64,000 nucleotides of DNA from Mycobacterium sp. IS-836 (GCF_001954275.1 NZ_MBEU01000055.1:1-64000); one strand, 5' to 3'. Shown: positions 1-7,904, numbered from the stretch's first letter. Numbers and translations: made by a program. The notes: a model not told the origin generated them from the letters alone.

Positions 1-191
1 GGGTCCCCGCGGTCCGCGCGTCCGGGGGGGCGCGCGGGGCGCCGGGGGGGGGCCGGGGGCGGGCGCCCCCCCGGCAGGGGGCGCCGCGCCCACCCCCCCC
101 CCCCCCCCCCGCCCCGCCGGCCGCCGCCCCCCCCCCCGGGGGGCCCGACCCCCCCCCCGCCCCCCGTGGCGTCGCCCCCCCGCCCCCCCCA
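1..191. other. Low-complexity G/C homopolymer stretch, probable contig-end artefact
   Basis: Almost pure runs of C and G, with very few A or T. It interrupts the lhr coding sequence, which reads cleanly from about base 192 onwards. No stem-loop or repeat unit with a defined period is visible. It resembles low-quality consensus at the end of a draft contig rather than real chromosome, and no biological function is claimed. Confidence 0.8.
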
Positions 192-1094
192 ACCACCGCT
201 GCGCTCGGCGTGAATCTCGTTGAGCCGTGCGGTCAGTCGCTCGGCCAGCCGCCGCGAGTTGGCGAACACGATGGTCGAACCGTGCGATTCGATCAGGTCG
301 ACGAGCCGCGCTTCGACGTCCGGCCAGATGGTGTTGTTCGCCAGGTTGGCCATGTCGGGCACCGGCACTTGCACGGTCAGCTCGACGGTCTTGGCCGACG
401 GCGGGGCCACGATGGTCGTCGGCGCCTGGCCGGACAGGAACCGGGCGAGTTCCTCGGGCGGACGCACGGTCGCCGAGAGCCCGATGCGCTGGGCGGGCCG
501 GCCCCCGGGGACGTCGCGTGACAGGTCGTCGAGGCGCTCGAGCGACAGGGCCAGGTGCGCGCCGCGCTTGCCGCCGGCGATGGCGTGGATCTCGTCGACG
601 ATCACGGTCCGCACGCCGGCCAGGGTTTCGCGCGCGGACGAGGTCAGCATCAAAAACAGCGACTCCGGCGTGGTGATCAGCACGTCGGGCGGGGAGTTGA
701 TGAGCTGACGACGGACGGCGGGTGGGGTGTCGCCGGAACGGACCCCGACGCTGATGTTCGGTGCGGGCTGGCCGTGGCGCTCGGCGATCCGGGTGAGGCC
801 GGCCAGCGGGGTGCGCAGGTTGCGCTCGACGTCGACGGCCAGCGCCTTGAGCGGTGACACGTAGAGCACCCGGGTCCCGGACGGGCGCTCGGCGCCGCCG
901 GCGAGGCTATCCAGGGCCCACAGGAAAGCCGCCAGCGTCTTACCGGACCCGGTGGGCGCGATCACAAGAGTGTTGTCGCCGTCGGCGATCGCGTCCCACG
1001 CGTCCGCCTGCGCGGTGGTCGGAGTGGCGAAGGTGCTGCCGAACCACTCACGCGTGATCGCGCTGAACCGGCCTAGCGGGTCGCGAGTGGTCAT
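192..1094 (-). CDS. lhr: Lhr-type ATP-dependent DNA helicase, N-terminal part
   Basis: Superfamily 2 helicase of the large Lhr family, a 3'-to-5' ATP-driven translocase linked to DNA repair; the full protein is about 1500 residues, and only the first ~300 are here. Reading from the ATG at 1094 the product begins MTTRDPLGRFSAITREWFGS. A Walker A motif APTGSGKT lies near residues 46-53, followed by the Walker B/DEAD-type box VDEIHAIAG and the SAT motif (IGLSATVRPPEEL). The reading frame is lost in the homopolymer stretch below base 192, so the gene is truncated by the window or contig end. It lies 39 bases downstream of the TetR gene on the same strand, as in M. tuberculosis (Rv3295-Rv3296). 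The family call is firm. Confidence 0.93.
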
Positions 1095-1133
1095 CTAGCC
1101 ATGGTGCCAACAGGCACCGACAAAAACGATCGG

Positions 1134-1802
1134 CTAGCGCGGTTCGAGACGAGCGGTCGCCATCGCGTGGGACAGCTCGTCGGGGATCTCCGGCACCCGG
1201 GCGATCGCGTCGAACAACGCGTGCGCGCACGAATCGGCGAGGCGGTCGGCGTTGGTGCTGGGGTCGATGATGCGCTGCCGGCACGTCTCGAAGGTGAACG
1301 CGAGCCAGCCGTGGCAGATCACCCGCAGGTCCCGTTCGACGTCGGGTTCCAGCTTCGTCCCCAGCTTGTGGACGAGCTCGGCGATGCGGCTCATGATGTG
1401 TTCCATTTGCCGGTTCTTGGCGTCGTCCTCCACGCCCAGCAGAACCGGGTCCGACCGGCCCAGGCCGACGTATGCGGCCCACGCCGCCTCCGGGTTCTGC
1501 TCGTGATAGGCCATGTAGGCGAGCACACCGCTGCGCACCTCTTCGAACATCGTCAGTCCGGTGGCGGTGTCCTTGTTGGTGGTTTCGTACAGCCGGTCGG
1601 CCTCGTCCTTGACGACGGCGGCGAAGAACGCGCGCTTGTCGGGGAAGTAGTGATACATCAGGGCCCGGGACACGCCGGCGCGCTCGGCGATCTCGTCGAT
1701 ACGGACCTCGTCGTAGGGCCGCTTCCCGAAGACTTCGGCACCTAGCGCGAGCAGCTCGGCGCGCCGATCCTCTGGGGATAACCGCCTCCTGGCTGTCGGC
1801 AT
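1134..1802 (-). CDS. TetR family transcriptional regulator upstream of lhr
   Basis: A 222-residue TetR-type repressor. The N-terminal helix-turn-helix is clear (RIDEIAERAGVSRALMYHYFPDKRAFF, about residues 34-60), followed by a helical C-terminal ligand-binding domain with no recognised ligand. It corresponds to Rv3295 by position. The ATG at 1802 has no Shine-Dalgarno sequence; instead a TACTAT box (minus strand) ends 7 bases before the ATG, which suggests a leaderless transcript starting at the A of the start codon. An imperfect inverted repeat covers that box, which suggests autorepression. The target set is unknown. It is probably co-transcribed with lhr. Confidence 0.92.
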   Translation of the reverse strand: MPTARRRLSPEDRRAELLALGAEVFGKRPYDEVRIDEIAERAGVSRALMYHYFPDKRAFFAAVVKDEADRLYETTNKDTATGLTMFEEVRSGVLAYMAYHEQNPEAAWAAYVGLGRSDPVLLGVEDDAKNRQMEHIMSRIAELVHKLGTKLEPDVERDLRVICHGWLAFTFETCRQRIIDPSTNADRLADSCAHALFDAIARVPEIPDELSHAMATARLEPR

Positions 1803-1804
1803 GT

Positions 1805-1820
1805 GTCAGATAGTACTCAC
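1805..1820 (-). promoter_or_regulatory. Candidate TetR operator overlapping a leaderless -10 box
   Basis: On the minus strand the sequence is GTGAGTACTATCTGAC, that is GTGAG-N6-CTGAC, an inverted repeat with one mismatch per arm. The central TACTAT could be a -10 hexamer placed 7 bases before the ATG at 1802. Repressor binding here would block RNA polymerase, which is the usual autoregulation of TetR genes. This is inferred from sequence only. Confidence 0.45.
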
Positions 1821-2012
1821 GGTGTTCAAGATCACTCGCCGACTGCGCGTTATTCGAACTTCCCCCCTGGCCAGCGGTAACTCGCCCGAGTAATTGACGG
1901 TGTTGGTACTTCGGCGCGCGGAGGCCTTCCCGCTGCCGACCCCCGCCATTTCGCGCGCCGCTTTGGTGGCTGCTGCTAGGCCGGCGACGCAGGCGATATC
2001 GAGGCGGTAAGC

Positions 2013-2038
2013 GGTTTACCCGGGTTTAGCGCGGGGTA
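2013..2038 (+). promoter_or_regulatory. SigF-type promoter
   Basis: GGTTT (2013-2017), 16 bases, GGGTA (2034-2038) followed by T. This matches the mycobacterial SigF consensus GGTTT-N15-17-GGGTA in both elements. It points at the membrane protein gene starting at 2163, giving a leader of about 115 bases. It lies in the 360-base gap 1803-2162, which otherwise holds only the TetR operator at its left end and no gene that I can support. Confidence 0.8.
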
Positions 2039-2162
2039 TCTGCTCCCATGCGCCTTCTCGCCGGGCCGGCAGGACGGGGCGGGAGGAAATTTCAATAACG
2101 CGGTAATAAATGCCGCGTAACGAACGATGGATCAAGAGCAGCCGGAGATATGAGGTTCTCAG

Positions 2163-2546
2163 ATGCCAAAAGCGGATGAGCGATCACGAGGTGATCGCTT
2201 AGGCCAGGAAGACGGCGAGGTACACGCCGCCATCCGTTTTGCCGCCCTGGCCACGGCCGCCGGCGTCGGGTTCATCGTCCTGGCCGCGTTGTGGGTCAGC
2301 ACGTGCCCGGGGACGGGCGTCGACACCGCGGCGTGCGGCGCGCCCCAGCGGACGGTGCTGGCATTGGGGGGACCGCTGATTCTCCTGGCCGGCGGGCTCT
2401 GGGCATTCCTGCGCACCTACCAGGTATGGCGCCACGAGGGGACCTGGTGGGGATGGCATGGCGCGGGCTGGTTTCTGCTGACGCTGACCGCGGTGACGGT
2501 CTCTATGGGCGTGCCCGCGATCGCGGGACCGGTTCTGGCCCTTTAG
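2163..2546 (+). CDS. Small conserved mycobacterial membrane protein of the SigF locus
   Basis: 127 residues with about three hydrophobic segments: near residues 21-45 (AAIRFAALATAAGVGFIVLA), 64-84 (VLALGGPLILLAGGLWAFL) and 103-127. The N terminus is short and polar. Two Cys flank a short extracytoplasmic-looking loop (CPGTGVDTAAC) that could form a disulfide. By position it matches Rv3289c, next to usfY/usfX/sigF in M. tuberculosis. A consensus SigF promoter lies upstream, so it is likely part of the SigF regulon. The function is unknown. Confidence 0.8.
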   Translation: MPKADERSRGDRLGQEDGEVHAAIRFAALATAAGVGFIVLAALWVSTCPGTGVDTAACGAPQRTVLALGGPLILLAGGLWAFLRTYQVWRHEGTWWGWHGAGWFLLTLTAVTVSMGVPAIAGPVLAL

Positions 2547-2559
2547 CCGCTTCCGGCGC

Positions 2560-2874
2560 TTAGCTGACGGCGCGCTGGCGCGGCGGGCTCTTGGCGCCCG
2601 TGACGTGCCACTGCTCGTCGATGCGGCTCACGCGGCGAAGCTCTACGACGAACCACAGCGCCCCGGCCACGGTGCCGAGGACCGCGACGAGGACCGTCGT
2701 GGGCAGCCATTCGTAGTGTCCGTACGCGGCGGCCGCCGCGGTGGCGATCATCCCGGCGACTGCGACGACGAACAGGATGAATCCCGGCCAGAAGAGGTTG
2801 TCCTTCATCGTGATACCAGCGTGAGGTTGCGTGGTCCGGAAATGGTCCGTCGGATCGTGATGCCTGTCTCCCAT
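2560..2874 (-). CDS. usfY: UsfY family protein of the SigF locus
   Basis: About 104 residues. The start MGDRHHDPTDHFRTTQPHAG strongly resembles the UsfY N terminus that I remember from M. tuberculosis Rv3288c (MGDTYRDP.DH.RTT.P). Two hydrophobic segments follow (FWPGFILFVVAVAGMIATAA and TTVLVAVLGTVAGALWFVV), then a basic cytoplasmic-looking tail. The ATG at 2874 is chosen because GGGAGAGGTG lies directly upstream and the UsfY motif starts there; a longer form from 2904 is open. It is oriented opposite to usfX/sigF, whereas in M. tuberculosis the genes are co-directional. Biochemical function is unknown. Confidence 0.78.
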   Translation of the reverse strand: MGDRHHDPTDHFRTTQPHAGITMKDNLFWPGFILFVVAVAGMIATAAAAAYGHYEWLPTTVLVAVLGTVAGALWFVVELRRVSRIDEQWHVTGAKSPPRQRAVS

Positions 2875-2938
2875 CACCTCTCCCTCCGCCTCTCCCTCCG
2901 CCAATGACGGATGAGATAACCAACCTTCTAAAACGCCG

Positions 2939-3319
2939 TCAGATAGGGCCTGGCGCCTCGCGAACCAGCGCCTCGGGCAGCGTGATCGCCCCGACCGTCG
3001 TCACGAGCCAGACGACGGTCGTCGCGGCAATCCAGGACGCGCCGCCGTGGATGGTGAGCCCGTGAGTGAACCCCGACGCCAGACCCAACGCGACGACCGT
3101 CAGCGCGAGCCCGGTGCCGCCGAAGAGCAGCGACGCGTACGCGCGCGGCAACCGCAAAATCCACGGGGACAGGATCGCCTGCAACACCGAGAACACCACC
3201 ACCGCGACCACGAATCCGGACACCGACACCCGAACGCCGGGGACAACCCAGGCGGCCACCGCCAGGCCGATCGCCCACGATCCCAGAAGCACAACTGCCC
3301 GAAGCAGAATTTGCCTCAT
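2939..3319 (-). CDS. Four-helix membrane protein, phage_holin_4_2-like family
   Basis: 126 residues, almost entirely hydrophobic, with four predicted membrane helices (about 5-25, 31-52, 61-83 and 93-115). It resembles the small integral membrane family annotated as phage holin family protein (PF04020 type), which in actinobacteria is chromosomal and not part of prophages. No phage genes are nearby. Its position in the SigF island suggests a stress-related membrane function, but that is inference. The ATG at 3319 is the only sensible start. Confidence 0.75.
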   Translation of the reverse strand: MRQILLRAVVLLGSWAIGLAVAAWVVPGVRVSVSGFVVAVVVFSVLQAILSPWILRLPRAYASLLFGGTGLALTVVALGLASGFTHGLTIHGGASWIAATTVVWLVTTVGAITLPEALVREAPGPI

Positions 3320-3428
3320 GACGACAAGTGTAGGTCTCGCGGTTGCCGCCGTTAAGGGCCGCGATTACGGACCGCGATCGCCAATCGCAAACCGCTTCGG
3401 AGGGTTCGCCAGAAAACCCGGTCGTTGC

Positions 3429-3454
3429 GGTTACCGGGCGCGCGGAGCGGGTAT
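3429..3454 (+). promoter_or_regulatory. SigF-like promoter reading towards usfX-sigF
   Basis: GGTTA (3429-3433), 15 bases, GGGTAT (3449-3454). The -10 element is perfect and the -35 differs from GGTTT by one base. The next credible gene downstream on this strand is usfX at 3757, so the leader would be about 300 bases and would run antisense to the small membrane gene at 3500-3649. Autoregulation of usfX-sigF from a SigF promoter is known in M. tuberculosis. Confidence 0.55.
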
Positions 3455-3499
3455 CTGGACTAGACCATGAATGAGTGCCGCGATGCTGCGTTAGCGTGG

Positions 3500-3649
3500 T
3501 TATCCCATCATGGGAGACAAAATCACGAAGGCACCGACATAGATGGCTATCGCGATAACGACCAATACGACCAGCGTGATCCCGGCGACGACTGCGACGC
3601 GCTTGAGCCGGCGCGTCCGCACAGTGTCGGTCGTGTCAGGCCCGTTCAT
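3500..3649 (-). CDS. 49-residue single-pass membrane protein in the SigF island
   Basis: ATG at 3649 to TAA at 3500-3502. The product starts MNGPDTTDTVRTRRLKRVAV and has one strong transmembrane segment (about residues 18-42, rich in V, I and A) ending SPMMG. The pattern is a charged, basic N terminus on the cytoplasmic side, a single helix and a very short exterior tail. A SigF-like promoter on the same strand ends about 11 bases before the ATG, so the message would be nearly leaderless. No homologue is recalled. The opposite-strand ORF at 3467-3679 is Asp/His/Arg-rich and looks like a shadow. Confidence 0.7.
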   Translation of the reverse strand: MNGPDTTDTVRTRRLKRVAVVAGITLVVLVVIAIAIYVGAFVILSPMMG

Positions 3650-3659
3650 ATCGGGTGGA

Positions 3660-3685
3660 ATACCCGGCGGGAATCGTGACTAACC
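3660..3685 (-). promoter_or_regulatory. SigF-like promoter for the 49-residue membrane protein
   Basis: On the minus strand: GGTTA (3685-3681), 15 bases, GGGTAT (3665-3660). It has the same element sequences and spacing as the plus-strand copy at 3429-3454. Transcription would begin 3-5 bases before the ATG at 3649, so no Shine-Dalgarno could be present. Confidence 0.55.
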
Positions 3686-3756
3686 GGCTCGATCACGCGG
3701 CCGAAGGCGGGCTGCGAAGCGGAAGTAGTGTCAGTCAAACATTGCCGGGAGACCAT

Positions 3757-4194
3757 ATGACCGATGCGCGATTGCACGGGAGCAAGCGCCAGCGAGGCCA
3801 CCGCGCCGTCGAGGTACACGTTGCTGCACGCCTGGAAAACCTGGCGATGCTGCGCACCCTGGTCGGTGCCATCGGCACCTTCGAGGATCTCGATTTCGAC
3901 GCCGTGGCGGACCTACGGCTCGCGGTCGACGAAGTGTGCACTCGGTTGATCCGGTCGGCCACCCCCGATGCCACGCTCGTCGTATTGGTCGACCCGCTCG
4001 ACGACGAATTGATAGTGGAGGCGTCCGCGGCGTGCGACACTCACGACGTGGTGGCCCCGGGTAGCTTCAGCTGGCACGTGCTGACCTCGTTGGCCGACGA
4101 CGTCCAGACTTTCCATGACGGTCGCGAACCCAGTGAAGCCGGCAGCGTTTTCGGTATCGCGCTGACGGCGCGAAAGGCGGCCGCCACCCGGTGA
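3757..4194 (+). CDS. usfX: Anti-sigma F factor UsfX/RsbW
   Basis: 145 residues, a GHKL-fold anti-sigma factor of the RsbW family that binds and sequesters SigF. The core VAARLENLAMLRTLVGAIGT, DLDFDAVADLRLAVDEVCTR and DTHDVVAPGSFSWHVLT is nearly the M. tuberculosis UsfX sequence as remembered. The N-box reads DEVCTRLI, with Arg where kinase-active RsbW proteins have the Mg-binding Asn, so ATP-dependent kinase activity is doubtful; the same substitution is recalled in M. tuberculosis UsfX. The ATG at 3757 is chosen because CGGGAGACCAT precedes it; an upstream extension in frame from 3655 is unlikely. The stop overlaps the sigF GTG by 4 bases, so the two are translationally coupled. Confidence 0.93.
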   Translation: MTDARLHGSKRQRGHRAVEVHVAARLENLAMLRTLVGAIGTFEDLDFDAVADLRLAVDEVCTRLIRSATPDATLVVLVDPLDDELIVEASAACDTHDVVAPGSFSWHVLTSLADDVQTFHDGREPSEAGSVFGIALTARKAAATR

Positions 4195-4979
4195 CGGCCC
4201 GAGATGCCGGCGGTTCGGATACGCGGCCGAACGAATACGCCGATGTTCCGGACATGTTCCGGGAATTGGCTACTTTTCCCGCCGACTCCATGGAATTCCA
4301 GCGCCAGCGGGACAAGATCGTCGAGCGGTGCCTGCCGCTGGCCGATCACATCGCCCGGCGGTTCGAGGGGCGGGGGGAACCGCGCGACGACCTGGTTCAG
4401 GTCGCCCGGGTCGGGCTGGTCAACGCGGTGGTCCGCTTCGACATCGACGCCGGGTCGGACTTCGTCTCGTTCGCGGTGCCCACGATCATGGGAGAGGTCC
4501 GACGGCACTTCCGCGACAACAGCTGGTCGGTCAAGGTTCCGCGGCGGCTTAAGGAACTGCACCTGCGGCTGGGCACCGCCACCGCCGATCTGTCCCAGCG
4601 GCTCGGCCGGGCCCCGACCGCGACCGAACTGGCCGGCGAACTGGGAATGGATCGCGACGAGGTCATCGAGGGCCTGGTGGCGGGCAGCTCCTACAACACG
4701 TTGTCCATCGACAGCGGCGGCGGCAGCGACGACGACGACGCCCGCGCGATCGCCGACACTCTGGGCGACGTGGATACCGGCCTGGATCAGATCGAGAACC
4801 GCGAATCGCTGCGACCGCTGCTCGAGGCGCTGCCCGAGCGGGAGCGGACGGTGTTGGTGCTGCGCTTCTTCGAATCGATGACCCAGACGCAAATCGCCGA
4901 CCGGGTCGGCATCTCACAGATGCACGTGTCTCGGCTGCTGTCTAAATCGCTAACCCGATTGCGCGACCAGTTGCGGTAG
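4191..4979 (+). CDS. sigF: RNA polymerase sigma factor SigF
   Basis: 262 residues, the group 3 general-stress/stationary-phase sigma factor (the M. tuberculosis protein is 261). Region 2 is clear (RGEPRDDLVQVARVGLVNAV, FDIDAGSDFVSFAVPTIMGE, VRRHFRDNSWSVKVPRR), then region 3 (LSQRLGRAPTATELAGELGM), and region 4 with its helix-turn-helix (TQTQIADRVGISQMHVSRLL). A Gly/Ser/Asp linker (SGGGSDDDDA) separates regions 3 and 4. It starts with GTG inside the usfX stop (GTGA). The last 38 bases overlap the convergent STAS gene. Activity should be set by UsfX and by anti-anti-sigma proteins, one of which is probably the neighbour. Confidence 0.97.
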   Translation: MTARDAGGSDTRPNEYADVPDMFRELATFPADSMEFQRQRDKIVERCLPLADHIARRFEGRGEPRDDLVQVARVGLVNAVVRFDIDAGSDFVSFAVPTIMGEVRRHFRDNSWSVKVPRRLKELHLRLGTATADLSQRLGRAPTATELAGELGMDRDEVIEGLVAGSSYNTLSIDSGGGSDDDDARAIADTLGDVDTGLDQIENRESLRPLLEALPERERTVLVLRFFESMTQTQIADRVGISQMHVSRLLSKSLTRLRDQLR

Positions 4980-5361
4980 CGCCACCGGCGGCCCAGGTCG
5001 TCGACTGCAGCAGCGGCTCGTCGGCCGGTGACGTCACCGGCAGGGTGCCGTCCGGGTCGCAGACACGCAGCAACCGCGAGACCGCCGCATTCGTTACCAT
5101 CGCCCAGGACGTCTGGGCGGCCGAGCACACCACGTTAATGCGATGCAGCGCCGAAAAACCGGCTGTACCAATGAATTCCAGTCCGCGCAGGTCCACTATC
5201 ACGCGCTGGGAAGGGCTGGCGCTGCGGCGCACATACTCGGCGAGCTGATCCGAGTTGGCGGCATCGAGCTCACCGTCGACGGTGATCACCATGCCCCCCG
5301 GCTCCCAGCGGGCGCTGAATTGGGCGGTGTGGCTTTGTTGCCAAGATTGGGTCACAGGCAT
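4942..5361 (-). CDS. STAS-domain anti-anti-sigma factor candidate
   Basis: 139 residues from the ATG at 5361 (MPVTQSWQQS), preceded by GCGAGGGAGTACGC; a 152-residue form from 5400 is also open. A single STAS domain of SpoIIAA/RsbV type: VITVDGELDAANSDQLAEYV, then VIVDLRGLEFIGTAGFSALH. The usual phospho-site D-S-S-G reads G-T-A-G, so the phosphorylatable Ser is Thr. The C terminus has a Ser/Thr/Ala-rich extension. It runs convergently into sigF, overlapping by 38 bases. It is not next to sigF in M. tuberculosis as far as I recall, where RsfA/RsfB are encoded elsewhere. A role in releasing SigF from UsfX is a reasonable inference from context. Confidence 0.8.
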   Translation of the reverse strand: MPVTQSWQQSHTAQFSARWEPGGMVITVDGELDAANSDQLAEYVRRSASPSQRVIVDLRGLEFIGTAGFSALHRINVVCSAAQTSWAMVTNAAVSRLLRVCDPDGTLPVTSPADEPLLQSTTWAAGGATATGRAIGLAI

Positions 5362-5556
5362 TGCGTACTCCCTCGCTACCGGAGGATTCGTGCGGTGCAA
5401 TACGCCAGCCGCGCGTCCTAAAACGCTTGAGGGCAGGGAATTCGCCTACCTCGACGTCAGCGACGTATTCCGGGTGGCTGTGAACTCAACCTGTCCCGAA
5501 CCCTACCCGTGCCTGGACGGCCCGACAACGTTTCGCGAGTATTGCCGGTCGGACCC

Positions 5557-7353
5557 TTACTTGATCTCGGCGAGCACCGTGCCCTGGGTGATGGCGGCGC
5601 CGGCTTCGACCGCGAGTCCGGTGATGGTGCCGTCCTTGTGCGCGGTGACCGGGTTCTCCATCTTCATCGCCTCGAGGACCACGACCAAGTCGCCGGCGGC
5701 GACCTCCTGGCCCTCCTCGACCGCCACCTTGACGACCGTGCCCTGCATGGGTGCGGTGACCGCGTCACCCGACGCCGCCGCGCCGGAATGCGAACCGCGC
5801 TTGCGGGGCTTGGGCTTTTTGCGGATGGCGCCGACGGCGTCGGTGGTGGCGCCGTTGGACAGCGCGAGGTCCGCCGGCAACGAGACTTCGAGCCGCCGGC
5901 CGCCGACCTCGACCACCACTTTCTGCCGCGGCCGCGCGTCCTCGTCGTCCAGCGGCTGGCCGCCGGTGAAGGGCTCGACGGTGTTGTTCCACTCGGTCTC
6001 GATCCAGCGGGTGTGCACCGAGAATCCGTCGTCGTCGCCGATGAACGCCGGGTCGGACACCACGGCGCGATGGAACGGGATCACCGTGGCGAGGCCCTCG
6101 ACCTCGAATTCGTCCAGCGCGCGCCGCGCCCGAGCCAGCGCCTCGTTGCGGTCGGCGCCGTAGACGATCAGCTTGGCCAGCATCGAGTCGAACTGCCCGC
6201 CGATCACCGAGCCGGTCTCGACGCCGGAGTCCAGCCGCACGCCCGGACCGGTGGGCGGGTGGAACTTGTTCACGGGGCCGGGGGCCGGCAGGAAGTTGCG
6301 GCCCGCATCCTCACCGTTGATGCGGAATTCGATGGCGTGCCCGCGCGGCGTGGGATCCTCGGTGAGCTCCAGCCTGTCGCCGTTGGCGATCTTGAACTGC
6401 TGCAGCACCAGGTCGATGCCGGCGGTCTCCTCGGTGACCGGGTGCTCGACCTGCAGGCGGGTGTTGACCTCCAGGAACGAGATCAACCCGTCCTGGCCGA
6501 CCAGGTATTCGACGGTTCCGGCGCCGTAGTAGTGGGCCTCTTTGCAGATCCGCTTGGCGGACTCGTGGATCTCCTTGCGCTGGGCGTCGGTCAGGAACGG
6601 CGCCGGCGCCTCCTCCACCAGCTTCTGGAAGCGGCGTTGCAGCGAGCAGTCGCGGGTGCCGGCGACGACGACGTTGCCGTGCTGGTCGGCGATCACCTGC
6701 GCCTCGACGTGGCGGGGCTTGTCCAGGTAGCGCTCGACGAAGCACTCGCCGCGGCCGAACGCCGACACCGCCTCGCGCACCGCCGACTCGTACAGCTCGG
6801 GAATCTCCTCGATGGTGCGGGCCACCTTCATGCCCTTGCCGCCGCCGCCGAAGGCCGCCTTGATCGCGATCGGCACGCCGTATTCCTTGGCGAAGGCCAC
6901 CACCTCGTCGGCGTCCTTGACCGGGTCGGGGGTGCCGGGAACCAGCGGCGCCTGCGCGCGGGCGGCGATGTGGCGGGCGGTGACCTTGTCGCCCAGGTCG
7001 CGGATGGACTGCGGGCTGGGGCCTATCCAGATCAGGCCGGCATCGATGACCGCCTGGGCGAAGTCGGCGTTCTCCGAAAGGAATCCGTACCCGGGGTGGA
7101 TGGCGTTGGCGCCGGACTTCTCTGCCGCGTCGAGGATCTTCCCGAAGTCCAGGTAGGACTCCGCCGACGTCTGACCGCCCAGGGCGAACGCCTCGTCGGC
7201 CAGGCGCACGTGCGGCGCCTCGGCGTCGGGCTCGGCGTACACCGCCACGCTGGGCAGGCCCGCGTCGCGGGCCGCCCGGATCACCCGGACAGCGATCTCG
7301 CCACGGTTGGCGACGAGCACCTTGGCGATCCTCGAGCTGGCGTGATTGGCCAC
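5557..7353 (-). CDS. accA3: Acyl-CoA carboxylase alpha subunit AccA3 (biotin carboxylase + BCCP)
   Basis: 598 residues (M. tuberculosis AccA3 is 600). The N-terminal biotin carboxylase ([23 protein letters not shown]-grasp glycine loop [29 protein letters not shown]) is joined to a C-terminal biotin carrier domain with EAMKMENPV, where the biotinylated Lys is about residue 564. It carboxylates biotin with bicarbonate and ATP for the AccD transcarboxylases (acetyl-, propionyl- and long-chain acyl-CoA), feeding fatty and mycolic acid synthesis. The ATG at 7353 follows AGGAGGCGAAGTG. accD5, accE5 and birA lie further along the window. Confidence 0.97.
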   Translation of the reverse strand: MANHASSRIAKVLVANRGEIAVRVIRAARDAGLPSVAVYAEPDAEAPHVRLADEAFALGGQTSAESYLDFGKILDAAEKSGANAIHPGYGFLSENADFAQAVIDAGLIWIGPSPQSIRDLGDKVTARHIAARAQAPLVPGTPDPVKDADEVVAFAKEYGVPIAIKAAFGGGGKGMKVARTIEEIPELYESAVREAVSAFGRGECFVERYLDKPRHVEAQVIADQHGNVVVAGTRDCSLQRRFQKLVEEAPAPFLTDAQRKEIHESAKRICKEAHYYGAGTVEYLVGQDGLISFLEVNTRLQVEHPVTEETAGIDLVLQQFKIANGDRLELTEDPTPRGHAIEFRINGEDAGRNFLPAPGPVNKFHPPTGPGVRLDSGVETGSVIGGQFDSMLAKLIVYGADRNEALARARRALDEFEVEGLATVIPFHRAVVSDPAFIGDDDGFSVHTRWIETEWNNTVEPFTGGQPLDDEDARPRQKVVVEVGGRRLEVSLPADLALSNGATTDAVGAIRKKPKPRKRGSHSGAAASGDAVTAPMQGTVVKVAVEEGQEVAAGDLVVVLEAMKMENPVTAHKDGTITGLAVEAGAAITQGTVLAEIK

Positions 7354-7386
7354 TTCGCCTCCTGTTTGGCTGGACGTCTCTTTGTC

Positions 7387-7401
7387 TAAGAGAATTTCTT
7401 A
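7387..7401. promoter_or_regulatory. Inverted repeat upstream of accA3
   Basis: TAAGA-GAATT-TCTTA, a perfect 5-base-arm inverted repeat 34-48 bases upstream of the accA3 ATG in an A/T-rich patch of otherwise G/C-rich sequence. It is flanked by looser extension (TTGT and ACAA). It may be an operator or simply promoter-associated A/T sequence; no regulator is assigned. Confidence 0.25.
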
Positions 7402-7484
7402 CAAGTCTTGTCCGGGGAAGTTTATGCGCCGCGCCGTGGGCGCTGATACCCGGTCTCCGATCCGTTTGAAGATCACGTTTGCGA

Positions 7485-7904
7485 TCACGCCGCCTCGCGC
7501 AGCCGCCGTTTGATGCGGGCCAGCATCGCCGACATGCCGCGCAACCGCAGCGGGCTGATCAGAGCGGCCAGACCCAGCTCGGCGTAGAAATCCTCGGGTA
7601 CCGCGAGAATGTCGGCGGCGGGTTGTTCGTCGAGCCCGGCGGCCAGGATCGAGGCAAACCCGCGGGTCGTCGGCGCCTCGGCGGGCGCGCTGAAGTACAG
7701 CCGCACCCGATCCGGGTCGTGCGCGTCGACATGCAAAAACAGCGGTGACTGGCACTCGGGGACCGGCTCCATGGCCGCTTGTTCCATGTCGGCGGGCAGC
7801 TCCGGCAGGTCGTTGGCGAATTCGAGCAGCAACGTCAGTTTGTCCTGGCCCTGCACTTCGGCGAAGTCGGACACCACCTCGGCCAGCGGCGCGGGCAGAC
7901 TCAT
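7485..7904 (-). CDS. SufE-like sulfur acceptor protein
   Basis: 139 residues of the SufE family, a persulfide acceptor that stimulates cysteine desulfurases in Fe-S cluster assembly. The N terminus [20 protein letters not shown] and the active-site region VPECQSPLF, with Cys51, match the family; E. coli SufE also uses Cys51. The ATG at 7904 shares its A with the TGA stop of sseA (TGATG), so translation is coupled to the sulfurtransferase, and a shared role in sulfur handling is likely. It matches Rv3284 by synteny. Confidence 0.93.
   Translation of the reverse strand: MSLPAPLAEVVSDFAEVQGQDKLTLLLEFANDLPELPADMEQAAMEPVPECQSPLFLHVDAHDPDRVRLYFSAPAEAPTTRGFASILAAGLDEQPAADILAVPEDFYAELGLAALISPLRLRGMSAMLARIKRRLREAA

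Noticed and set aside
2939..3319. Possible prophage holin
   Set aside because: The family name suggests phage, but no other phage genes, integrase or att site are nearby, and this membrane family is chromosomal in actinobacteria.
3467..3679. 70-residue plus-strand frame downstream of the SigF-like promoter at 3429
   Set aside because: Polar and His/Asp/Arg-rich with no ribosome binding site; it mirrors the small membrane protein on the opposite strand, which has a coherent transmembrane pattern.
5509..7389. 626-residue open frame on the plus strand
   Set aside because: It is antisense to accA3. Long antisense frames are common in G+C-rich codons, and the product is low-complexity (Arg/Gly/Val/His) with no recognisable domain.
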